DNA of 64,000 nt from Siphonodentalium dalli. Lineage: Eukaryota > Mollusca > Scaphopoda > Gadilida > Siphonodentaliidae. The notes under the pieces are model-generated. The model was not told where the DNA came from and did no database searches. It worked only from the letters and a program-made list of their open reading frames with translations. A program made the translations under genes and the position numbers. The stretch is from assembly GCA_032622095.1 (NCBI GenBank), contig CP136062.1, positions 140,944,351 through 141,008,350 on the forward strand. The letters are read 5' to 3'. Shown here one piece after another: positions 12,401-24,400 of the stretch (positions are counted from its first letter, which is position 1; every line of letters begins with the position of its first letter).

Positions 12401-15400
12401 CAAAAGGTATCAATGATTGTTACCCGCAATCCCTATTAGTTTTTATCACTGTTTGGATGTTAAATCGTCAAATATATTTGTGCGCCGTTGATTAAAAATG
12501 TTATGCCGGAATCGGAGCCGGAATGAATTATACCGTTTGTCGGTAAACGGTTGAGAAATAGCACTCATTCAGGTGACTTGTATTGGATGCATGTATAGTG
12601 TGTACAGTATTATGTTCCCTAAATATGGTAATAGGCATATAGCCAGATAATGTGATTGAGAGATTCTAGTCATGTTTTATTTTCATTTTGTTGTTTATTT
12701 CAAATTTAATTTTTCAAATCATAACTATACACATATATCTAGTCACACACATTAGTTTTATGCCAATATAAATGATCATTATATTATTTCACATTTATGA
12801 TCACATGATGCTGAATTGCAGTCATACACAATACACAGACTCACTTGCATTCTAGCACTGCCACTCGACATGGACATTAACAATATACATGTAATAGTAA
12901 CAATATGATACATAATTTACAATTATAAAAGGACATGTACCTCACAAGTTATGGTGATAAAATTGGTGTGTTTTCTTTGTAATGTGATGAAGCATAATTA
13001 GATTTTGTTCACATTAGTCATTTTTATTAATAAAAACCGAAATCGAGACTCAACTCTTTTTCCACAACCGAAACCGAGGCAAATTTTCACAACCGCCCAT
13101 CTCTAATTAACTATACATTATTCTGATACACTGAGAATTCCGGTGGTTATTTGAATGAGTGGGAGCCCCGCGCCAGGGTTCTACTAATGCTCTGGGGCCA
13201 TAATGTTCGAAGGGTTAAAAATGAAATGAGTTGCCCTGCGTTGAGTGTCACATGGCCATAATTGTATCACATATGCTGATATGCAATCAATTTTAGTGTA
13301 CAAACACTGATACAAATACTTATTTCATACATTGCACTCATGCATCAACTAACTGTATGAATAAAGAGTATAAGAATTATTGTAATTAATATTCTGTCAT
13401 GAATTGTTAGCTGATATTGTCAGACTGCATTAAGTTCACCCTACCCTAGAGCTATCTGAAGTATTTTTGGAGTTCACTACACCGTGAACTAGACAATTTT
13501 CATTATAAAAACTGCCAAGCTAGCTGAAACAGACACAATAAAAAAAATTTGCATGCAAAATAAATCAATGAAAATTTTGGGACCCACCCCCACAATATTC
13601 ACTATTTTTCCATTTTATATCAACTTATGGGGGTAATTATAACAATATTGAATGTATTAGTGCTTCTCATATTGCAACAAGCCACAACATATAAACAAAT
13701 ATGTTTAAAACAGTTGAAAATATGTCAATGAAAAAAAATGCAAAAAAAGTGGTCAAAAACTGTTTCCGGCCTTGGGTACCCACCCCACCCCCCCCCCCAT
13801 ACCTCACGTCTCGTAAAAAAAATTCGCCCCCCCCCCCCCTGATTTCACCACCTGTAAATGATCCACCTGGAAATCAATGTAGATTGTGACAATATTGTAT
13901 TGTGCTCTTGTCAGAGCAATTCCTTAACAAAAGTTGATAAAAGTTGAAAGTATTGTAAAATTTTAAACCTTTTTTCTGAGCCTTTTCAGCGAGATTTCTC
14001 CCTTCTTCTCCAGAATGGCACGAATATTCTCATCCCACGAGAACTTTACATTGGTAGCTTTTTCAGGTTCTATGTCTTCTTCTACATCATTCACCAACAG
14101 TCTGCCATCATCTCCTGATAAGAAAGTTTAAACCTATTATTGTCACATCATTTGTAATTGTCAGGGGCTAACCAAATAGGGTGGAGAAGACTAAATTTTC
14201 TAATTGTCACCAATGCACCTCTGCAATTCATGTTGGCCACAGCACTCAATTTGGCAGGCACATAATAGGTAAAACACCCTCTGAAAATTTTAATTCATAC
14301 TCTGAATTTGGGTCATTAAAATTAATTATCTGTGTCCTCAGGCAATTAGATCTCAATTTTACAATGAAGAAGGGAGGCTATTTATTTTTCCTCTCCAAAT
14401 CTAGAAAAAATACTCCAGAAACAAACAAAATAATTTTCATTGTTCAAATCCAATATTTCTAACTAAAAATATTGAATTTTTTTTTTTATAATCCTTTTTA
14501 AAAGAAAATTTCAGTGACAAGGGAGGTGCCTCAGCGCACAGATTTTTTATTTATTTGGCTTTGGTTCTGATCGATAAAACACCTCAAGTTATTAACCTGT
14601 TACAGGGTTCATACACTTTTCTGGGAATCAAGTTTGAGCACTTTTTAAGGACTGGGTAAAGCATTTTTTAAAGAAATATCACATGCTTACTTCTCTATTT
14701 CAAAACTATTACATGTGTATATTTAAATATCTGTGTTGAGCAAGTTTATTCGCTGTGAAATGCAGTAGAGTGTTTCAAATCACTTTAAGTACTATTTACT
14801 ATTATAACCTACAATAAATATTTAATTCAACATAAAACTACAGTGTTCAAAATTGTAAATTAAAATAATTGTTGAAATTAGATTTACTCATCTATCACTT
14901 TTTGAAAGTATTAACTACTTGTATGTCATCATATTTAAGAGAAATAAGAGATTTGATGAGTGAGCCTCCCCAATACAATGTCTATCTCCTTTCTACATGT
15001 AAAGCATTACCATTCGCACTTGTTGCATTTTACCAGCCTTACTCAAGCATATTAATCCCAGTTGGATTGGTAACACATTTCCTGACAGCATTTGATATTT
15101 CTCAGACACAACCAAGTTCCTTGCATTAGTGACATCAAATAAAATTCAAGGCAGATTTCAAGGTGCATATGCATATTGCTCACATATTTTGATGACCTTT
15201 TGTGAAGTGGGAATACCAGATCACTATTTACCTGTGTAATACACTTTAAATGTATATTGTCCCACAGACATCGTGGTGTCAAATTCTTATTACTGGTACT
15301 AATTCACTGATGACTCCTATGATCCTTCTGGGATTTGAAGACTTTTCAAGGGTTGCAGTTAATTTTAAGTAATTTTCAAGTACCGACCTCTATTTAAATG

Positions 15401-18400
15401 CTTTTTAAAGAGTGGGTCGAAATTTTACATTAAAGTGGTGCTGTACGTGAATCCGACCATTTAATAGATGCCTTCCACTTCATCCAATGGAAAATATGCT
15501 ACAAATGAATTAATTTGAGTCGAGGATGCATACTGAATACAGACAAATAATCAAAAGAACAGCAGGTATCAACATTAAAATTATATTAAATAGAGTTTAT
15601 GACTCGAGCCATAAACTTTGATTATGGTATATTAGAAGTTTCAGGTTTGCGACGTAACCACATTGCATAATGGACAGTGGATTGGAGTGAAATTAGCACA
15701 CGTCATATAAGCCTGAGTTTAGTGTGCCTGTAATTTGCAGAATGAGGTCCCCAGAGGCAGGGACCAGCCGAGAGGGCGACGTGGGCGACTTCTTCGCCCT
15801 CGCGCCGTCCGCTTCGCCTTATTTTTGCAGTCGGGCGAAGTTCAAGTCGCCCTAAAAATTCCAAAGTTGACTGACGAAATTCGGCAAAATGCCCCAAATA
15901 ATTTATGATAATTTACAACTGTCAACTGTGATTGCACACAATACTCCACTATCAGGGTGTATCATGGTGTTATAAAACAATTAACACCTGTAATGCTCCA
16001 ATCTGGAAGCATGTTGACAACGGAGTCTGATTACTGGCAGCTGTGAAAACATCGTCGGGCCTCAAGTGTTAATCTGGTTGTTGTTATTTTTAGATTACCG
16101 TGATTACCACACCTTACAAGAAGATTACAACTCACACCTCTCACAATGTGTCAATTCATCACTCCCTCAATGGAGTTTGGTTAAAGAAATTTTAAAACAA
16201 ATTCATTTGTGAAGCATATTAAAATTTCGAACGGGATTACTAACAGAGCGCAGTAAAAGTGTTCATGATTTCGTTTCGTTTCTGTTTGATAAATATTGTT
16301 GGCATTTTTAACAACCCGAAAAATATGAAATAAAATCCTGTCATTCTCTCACAATTACGATATAAAATGCTGCTATCCTCTCACAATTATGTTTGGGTAT
16401 TATTAATAGTTATTAGGGTCATGAAGTGAACATAATGACTCCATATTTCAACCATTGTTTCATAAGTTTAATTGACATATTTCATCTCTCCTATTTTCGT
16501 TCTATAGCGACTCCTGTCGTAGTACTGATCAATTTAAATTTTGTAGACTCACTTCGCCCGATAGAACGGCCACTTCGCCTTATTTTTATAGTAGGGCGAA
16601 GTCATTTCGCCCTGAAAATCTGGTCTAGGCTGGTCCCTGCCCAGAGGGTGAATTTAGTGATGCTATCCCGCATATCGGGCTAGCATCACTAAATTCACCC
16701 TCTGGGGACTCATTCTGCTTATGGCCTCATCTTCTCTGGAAAGTTTTTTTATTATCAAATTTCTATAGAAAATTCTTCACATATATTCTATTTCTTTTTC
16801 AGTAAGTTTCTCTTTATCCCAAAATTGGCAGTCGACACATTGTATAATCAAGGTTCCCAATGGGTGTACATCACAATATTCACCATTTGGGAACTGCAAT
16901 CTGAGTCTATGTCTCCCATAGCAGATGAGGGCATGCAGAATGAGGTCCCCTAGAGGGGGAATTTGGTGATGCTAGCCCACTGTGCGGGGACCTCATTCTG
17001 CAAATGACAGGCGCATTAAACTCAGACTTGAGGCCATGCAGTTAAAGCAATCACAAAATATATGACATCAAATTCAAGACATTCGCCAACGATTTATCAA
17101 AAATTATTAATACCTGGATGTGGTGACATAAATCTAACATTTAGTTTGACACATTCGTCTGGAAATAGTATGAGAAGAATTGGAAGATCTCTTTGGCGAT
17201 AGTATTCCGTTTTTTTGTGTCATCTGTAAATTGGTATCATTGAGTGATTCGAATATTGTACTCAAATCAAAGTGACAGTTGATATATTTTGATCTACAAA
17301 CATATTTACTTGCAAAGCGATGTCCGTTCCATCAGCACTCACACATGGCGTATTGTTAATGTTCTTGTTATTTCAGGTTAAACAAATACTGGAAATTTAG
17401 TCACAGTCTTCCTTTAAGTGTACTGACCCTGTTTTTTTTATTGTTGGAAAATAATCATATCTAAATACATAATATACCTTCTGTTTTCATTTTTTTGACT
17501 TTCTCCTGCCCATCAACATTTTCTTCGTCATTGTCCTCATGTTTTCTTTTCTTTTTATTCTTCTTTGTCTTCTGTACAGGCTCATCTTCTGTGTTTTCTT
17601 CCTCCTACGATGACATAACAAAAATAGAAATATGAGGGTGCATATGATTTTAATGTTGTTGATAATTAACCCTATCAGTTTTTGCCATAAAAGATCCCTC
17701 AGAGCTAATTTGTCGGTAACTTGCTTGCAGGTCGGTTTACAAAATAAATATTATTATTGAGTATTGTCCATAATTGTAATGTTTATTCTTCCTCAAAAGG
17801 AATATCTAAATCTTGGGACGAGTTAATTATTTTGTGATCATTGATGAATCTTCGTTTGAGCATCCAAATATCTGGTAATTTGCCTGTCATTTGCAGAATG
17901 AGGTACCCAGATGGTGAAATTAGTGATGCTTCCCTGTACAGTTGGCTAGCATCACCAAACTCACCCTCTGGGGACTTCATTCTGCATAGGCCTCATCTTC
18001 TGGGATGTATATTATAGTCTCAAATTAACATTGTTTTTAGTTACTTTTTCCCTTCTGTTCAGTTTCTATATCCCCTAATTTGAAGAAGATAAAAAGCATA
18101 ATCGAGGTGACTAATGGGTTAACATCACCAAGTTCAATTGGGGAACTTCAATCTGATCCTGGTCTCCCACAACAGCTGAGGACTAAGCAGAATGAGGTTA
18201 CCAGAGGGTGAATTTGGTAAAGATAGCCTGCCGTGCAGGGTGGCGTCACTAAATTCACCCTCTGGGGACCTCATTCTGCAAATGACAGACACACTATTTC
18301 AAGGCTTGACCAATATTATTGGCTTAGCTTTTACCTATATAATGCATATTTTAGGTGAAATACCCAGGGGTGATATTACATATATATCTACCTTGACATG

Positions 18401-21400
18401 CTTTGATTTCTTGCTCTTCGTGGCTTGCTTCTGTCTTTCTTCTTTTTTCTCCCTTTTGTTGAGTTTTTTTTCTTTGTGGTCACCATTCTCAACTTGAGGA
18501 GCTGGTTGTACCAAGTTTTCTTCACATGATCCAGCATCACCATTTGCTTGAACTGTGGGCTGAATGAGAAAATAAGTGTCAGTGACACTACAGCTCGTTT
18601 AAACCTGGGACCAGCTTAGACCAAGTCTTCTCAGTCCACAACAGCTTTGGATATCGGTTGGGTTGATGCCGTTTTGGACAGAGTCCATCCTGTTACTCTT
18701 CTGTAATGGCTTTCATTGAAAAGATGTACTACATTTACATGTCCGCGATTAATTTGCCTTCAAAATGATAAATCATTTACCATGATAGAAAAAGATATAT
18801 GTGATGAAACGATCATTTAATGTACGGGTAATGCTTTAAATACATATATTTTCTTATTGTGACCACAACATTATGTTACATCGTTTGCGAGACTATATTG
18901 GCGTTCGCGACATCGCACTCAGTTGGTTTAAGTCTTATCTTTCCAATAGGAAGCAAAAGGTATTGATAGGAGACATTTACTCGGACGAAGTGAGTCTAGA
19001 TGTTGGAGTTCCTCAAGGGTCCATACTGGGACCCCTATTATTTCTTATCTACACCCTCCCACTTGGACGTATTTTGGATAATCATGCTGTCAGTTACCAT
19101 CTTTATGCAGATGACACTCAAATATATGTTGAATTTGATCGGAAGGAAGTCGGCGGATACGATGAAGCCAAACGTTGTTTAGAAACATGTTTCTGTGATG
19201 TCAAAAACTCGATGCTTGATAACAAATTAAAGCTGAATGATGATAAATCCGAATTTCTGGTCATAGCCTCCAAATATCACCTTAATGCACTTTCGGCAGT
19301 GGTTGAATGGTTGTGTTGATTCCAGCTTCGACATACAACTTGGTGATAGCATCATTTCTTCATCAAAGCAAATTCGAAACCTAGGTGCATATTTTGATTC
19401 CAATATGATTATGGACACAATGGTGTCTAACATTCTAAAAATGTTATTTCCACTTGCAATGTTTAAGAAGAATCAGATCACATCTTACAAAAGAAGCAAT
19501 GAAACATGCTGTGCTTTCGCTTATTGTATCACGTATAGACAGTCTTAACTCCCTACTGACTACCATCACTCAGGAGAATGTGGATAAGATCGACATTTAG
19601 ATAAACAATTGTGTTCGCTTAATGAATAATAAATGTAAATATGATCATATAACCCAATTTCTAATCCAAGAGCATATCATGACATTCAGATTTAGGATTC
19701 AGTTTAAATGCGCTGTAATTGTGTTCAAATCTCTCCACATGGAAAACCTGATTATATCACGGACATGTTTCAAGTGAGATCGGGAGGAATAACTCAGTCC
19801 AACACCACCGGATTCCACCTGAATACCATCGGCGGCAAACCAAACAATAAGCATGGAAAGTTATGCTTCCAGGAAGTGTCCATCGCGCTATGGAACAAAC
19901 TGCCAATGAACATCAGGCGCTGTCACTCTGTTCAAAGTTTAAAAAAGTTTCTGAAAACATATCTGGTTTGTCAATGTTTTCAGTTGCCAAATTGACATTA
20001 TTCGCACTTATTTTCGATTCACTAATTTTTCATATATTCCGGATACATGATTTGTTACTTTTTAGCTGTGTACATAGCTGTTTTTATGTAGAATTTTAAT
20101 TCTCCTTGGCCTCTTTTAAACTCACATATCTTTTAGTATCCATATTATGTTATCTCTTTGTTTTAAACTGTATTTCTATTGTAAAGCGCATTGAAACTAA
20201 TTTACTGCTAATGCGTTTTTAAATGTAAATATATTAAATAATAATAATAATAATAACGCGAAAAATTTAAATTCTCTGGAAAACAAGGCTCTGTTTACTT
20301 ATAAATCTCGTTGCTTTGACATTCAACAGACCTCTGATATGTGAATGTTTGATATCATCATGCATGGGAAAGGCTGCCCTCTAACCTAACGACATACAAG
20401 CAAGATAACTCCAGCCCACAATTCCGGTCGTAAAGTCCATTATAGAAGAGTAAAGGGATGGGACTCGATCCAAAACAGCATCAACCCAACTGATATCCCC
20501 AAGCTGTTTTGGACCGTGAATACTTGGTCTAGGACAGCTTGGAAGATGAACTACATCAATGTCCCAGGAAGAGGTGACTTGTCAGCAAATCCATCATGAA
20601 AATGTCCATTGTCCAAACAGACTAGAAAGAATGCATATCAGTGAAAATAAAAAATAAAATAGTGTTTTTTTTCTGATTATAAATGGGTTCTTGCATTATC
20701 TACAGAATAGAAAGACAATATTGGGGTTCCATGACTGGAGCTTCCTGAAATTTTGTGAAAACCTTGTGCCAATGCATTCTCTTATACTGTATATGCGACT
20801 CAGGGAGACGCCCATATATAAGTGAATGCACTGGCACAGGATCTTTAATGCTGCACCAGCGCAGTTCCCGTCATGAAAGGGTTAATTGAACTGCAGCCTT
20901 TATGACTTTTCCATGATAGTAATCCAATTTTCACCAATAAATTAATAGGAACAAGTGACTTATCTCTATTTGAAACCTCTAGGCTAGTCCATAAGGCCTA
21001 ACAAAATTATACGTTTGTTTCCGCTAACGGACTGAAAAAAAATTGGGTAGGTAGGTAGGCAAAACTTTTTTTTTTTAAAAATCTTTTTATTTTTTCAGGA
21101 TGCAATTCACTGCGTCATATTTAAGGAAATTTTAGACATTACAGGCCATATTATTGCTAATTTGTTTAGCCCATAAAGATAAAACAAAAACACAATCTCA
21201 GGGAGATATAACAAAGCTAAAATGGGACAACAACGTTCATTTTATCTGTTTTATAACATGTCCGTAACGCAGGTTTCACTTCTGCATCAAACTCCCCACA
21301 TTATTGTGGGCAGTTGCAGTGCATATTCCCGGGGCCGCAGATGCATAAGGGTGACCAGTGACTTCGTCCCACTGCATTCTCGTGCCACCAATTTTTGTCC

Positions 21401-24400
21401 CGAAAAGGTGACCTCGTCCCACTTGTCGGTGATCTCGTAAAATCCCATAAAATCGGAATGAGGTCGCCATTTTGGGACGAAGTCACTAGCATTCCGCATA
21501 AGACACTATGCGTGGTGGGATGAGATGGTGGGCGCGGACGCTTATATATATTATTATTGTGGGCCATTGCAGACACTCTATGGCGCATAAGATACATTAT
21601 ATATTATTATTGTGGGCCATTGCAGACACTCTATGGCGCATAAGATACATTATATATTATTATTGTGGGCGGTTGCGGCGCATATTCCCATAGCCGCAGG
21701 CAGACACTGGGTGGTGGGATGGGCTGGTGGGATGGGCTGGTGGGTGGGCTTATATATATACCGTATATTATTACTGTGGGGGGGGGGGGGGGGCGCTTGC
21801 AGACGTATTCCGGTGCATGCGGCGCATACAACAATCCTCGTGAGTGCCCAATAAACATACGTGCGGAATAATAGTATGTGGTGGAATTTTTAGGAGAATT
21901 AAAAAAAATTTGTGGTAAAAATATGAAACTGACTGTAAACATTTGTCCAAAAAAAATAGCCCAAGCTGAATTAAGTAGCTAGGAGGAATCTTCTAAGATG
22001 AATTACTGAGGCTTTGGGAGGACGTGTATTGGTTTGAGTCACCGAGCTTCTAATTTCTAAAAAAAAAAAAAAATAATAACTTTGAAAAAAAAGTTTGCTT
22101 TTTAAACAATATTTGTTCTAAATTCAATAAAATTGAATTCAATTAGATAAGTGGAAACCCTATATTTGTTAGACCTGAACTTGGCTGAAGGTTTAAAGCT
22201 GCACTGAATCAAGCCCATTGTGACTGTATGATAAAAACGATGTATATGTACCACGAAAATAGGAAACTTGATCATTAGTTGACACTATTCAACGTACCAA
22301 TATGAAATGTTCGTAGAAATAAATGTTATGCTGTGGTTAAATAGTTAATGTTAAGTCATCAATAACTAATGGATTAACCCATTCTCGGATCATAGATTGT
22401 TTTGTCAAAGTTCAAATAAATTTTGAATGAAAAAACGTACCGCAGTTATTTCATACGCATTGACAATTTCATAACGAAACGATACCGGAAGTAGGTCTTG
22501 CACACTCGTCTACCGGTAATTCCAATGAATTAATTAATAATAGTTACAAATTACAATGGAATTATGCCTAATTTGTTTTAATTACCAACAACAAAAATAT
22601 CATTGTTGGTTTTCTTCCAATATAATAGAGATTTAGATATTTAAAAAAAAAATCTCAAAATAAAAAGTTTAGAGTCGGCGGTTTAAAATAGGGTCGGTCG
22701 GGTTAGCGGAAACAAACGTATATATTTTTTAGGCCTAATGTATATTGTAATCAACCGATGTGTGAACAAATCAGAATCTCAGTTCTCTAAAAGACCATCC
22801 ACATAATATTGTAAGTTATTCTGCAATTGTCACAGGGTTGTAGGGTGTTGACTGAACCTTTGTAAACTGAATTTAGTCTAACCCTTTATTAACTGGAGCT
22901 GCATGAAATTTTGTGAAAACCCTGTGCCAAGGCATTCTCTTATATATGCTTCATAGGGAGCCTTGCATATATAAGAGAGTAATCTTGGCCTAAAAAATTT
23001 ACATTGACCATGTAAGCCAGTGCATTCTCTTATATATGCGACGCTCCCTATGGCAGACTCGCTTATATAAGACAAATGCACTGGCACAGGATCTTTAATG
23101 CTGCACCAGCCAGCTCCTGCCAAGAAAGGGTTAAACATATCTTATTGTCATATTCTGAAAATATACCGGTACATGTATATGCAATGATTGACACAATAAT
23201 GAATACGAATAAAAAAAATTGGGATTGGGAGACAAGTGCCATCACCTACTGGTAGGTACGTCCCACTCCCGTAAACTGAATACAATGCACCTGCATAGGC
23301 ATCTCTACCAGAGCGCACCAGTTATACTTCCTTTCTGACTCTGTCACTGGCTGGGTGCCAGTCTGTGTTTCTATATATAGCAAGGGGATTTCCAGCGAAA
23401 CCTGATCTCTCCATTTAAGTCAAATTTTCTATGTGCTTTGAGAACAATTCCCAAACAAAAACATAATTACAGAATGGAAAATCAGAGCGGTAGTTTTGGT
23501 GACGATTTTCGCAAGCTGCTCGTCAAAATTGCAGCAAATTAGATCTCTTGTGTTTTGAATTGCCGTGCGAGTTGTGACAATGTTGCACACGTGCCTTTCG
23601 ACTTTTGTGTTGATAAAATAATCTGAGAACCAAATCACACCATTTCGAAATATAGTTCTTCGGTTTTAGTGGGACTTTTCAAACTTAAGGTTAAAAATTT
23701 ATACAAATTTTGTTCGATATTTTGTGTTCAAGGGCAGCATGTTTCTCTGTTCGCTTAGTATATATCTTAATATCGCGAAGTCCACCAAATGTGGGTGAAA
23801 TGTCGCCGGTAGCAGCGGTCTTACCGAGTCATCAAGGGAGGTAAACCCTGCATTAGAGATGGGCGGTTGTGAAATTTTGCCTCGGTTTCGGTTGTGGAAA
23901 AAGAGTTGAGTCTCGGTTTCGGTTTTTATTAATAAAAATTACTAATGTGAACAAAATCTAATTATGCTTCATCATATTACAAAGAAAACACACCAATTGT
24001 ATCACCATAACTTGTGAGGTACATGTCCTTTTATAATTTATAATATTAAATTATGTATCATATTGTTACTATTACATGTATATTGTTAATGTCCATGTCG
24101 AGTGGCAGTGCTAGAATGCAAGTGAGTCTGTGTATTGTGTATGACTGCAATTCAGCATCATATGATCATAAGTGTGAAATAATATAATGATCATTTATAT
24201 TGGCATAAAACTAATGTGTGTGACTAGATATATGTGTATAGTTATGATTTGAAAAATAAAATTGGAAATAAACAACAAAATGAAAATAAAACATGACTAG
24301 AATCTCTCAATCACATTATCTGGCTATATGCCTATTACCATATTTAGGGAACATAATATTGTACACACTATACAGTATACATGCATCCAATACAAGTCAC

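Larger units (their letters stand above)
11797..13214. mobile_element. piggyBac-like MITE (TTAA, CCCTTTGA ends) split by a hAT element
   Basis: TTAA at 11793-11796 and 13215-13218 flank ends CCCTTTGAGTTTGAACG and its diverged complement TTCGAAGGG. TTAA duplication and CCC-starting inverted repeats are piggyBac traits. Without the nested hAT copy (12020-13105 plus its duplication) about 320 bp remain. The short inverted repeat makes this moderately certain. Confidence 0.6.
11268..13830 (+). repeat. Repeat family B, copy 1, interrupted by other elements
   Basis: 11268-11778 and about 13708-13830 are near-identical to one continuous stretch at 45341-45985. In the second copy the two parts are joined after GACTTAGGACT. 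The 11.78-13.70 kb material in this copy is therefore an insertion, or was lost from the other. The family contains short poly-C and poly-A runs and no ORF. Confidence 0.75.
18608..20543. mobile_element. Inverted-repeat element (about 105-bp arms) carrying an L2 LINE
   Basis: Arms 18608-18713 and 20433-20543 are inverted copies sharing GGTTGGGTTGATGC, TTTTGGA and TTACTCTTCT. The LINE copy at 18857-20257 lies between them. The left arm is continuous with the Helentron-like end at 18572, so the arms may belong to such elements. Confidence 0.65.

Noticed and set aside
21301..21942. Several ORFs rich in Pro, Gly or Trp around the G-rich minisatellite
   Set aside because: Composition is dictated by the tandem DNA repeat and the G-run; no independent evidence of coding.
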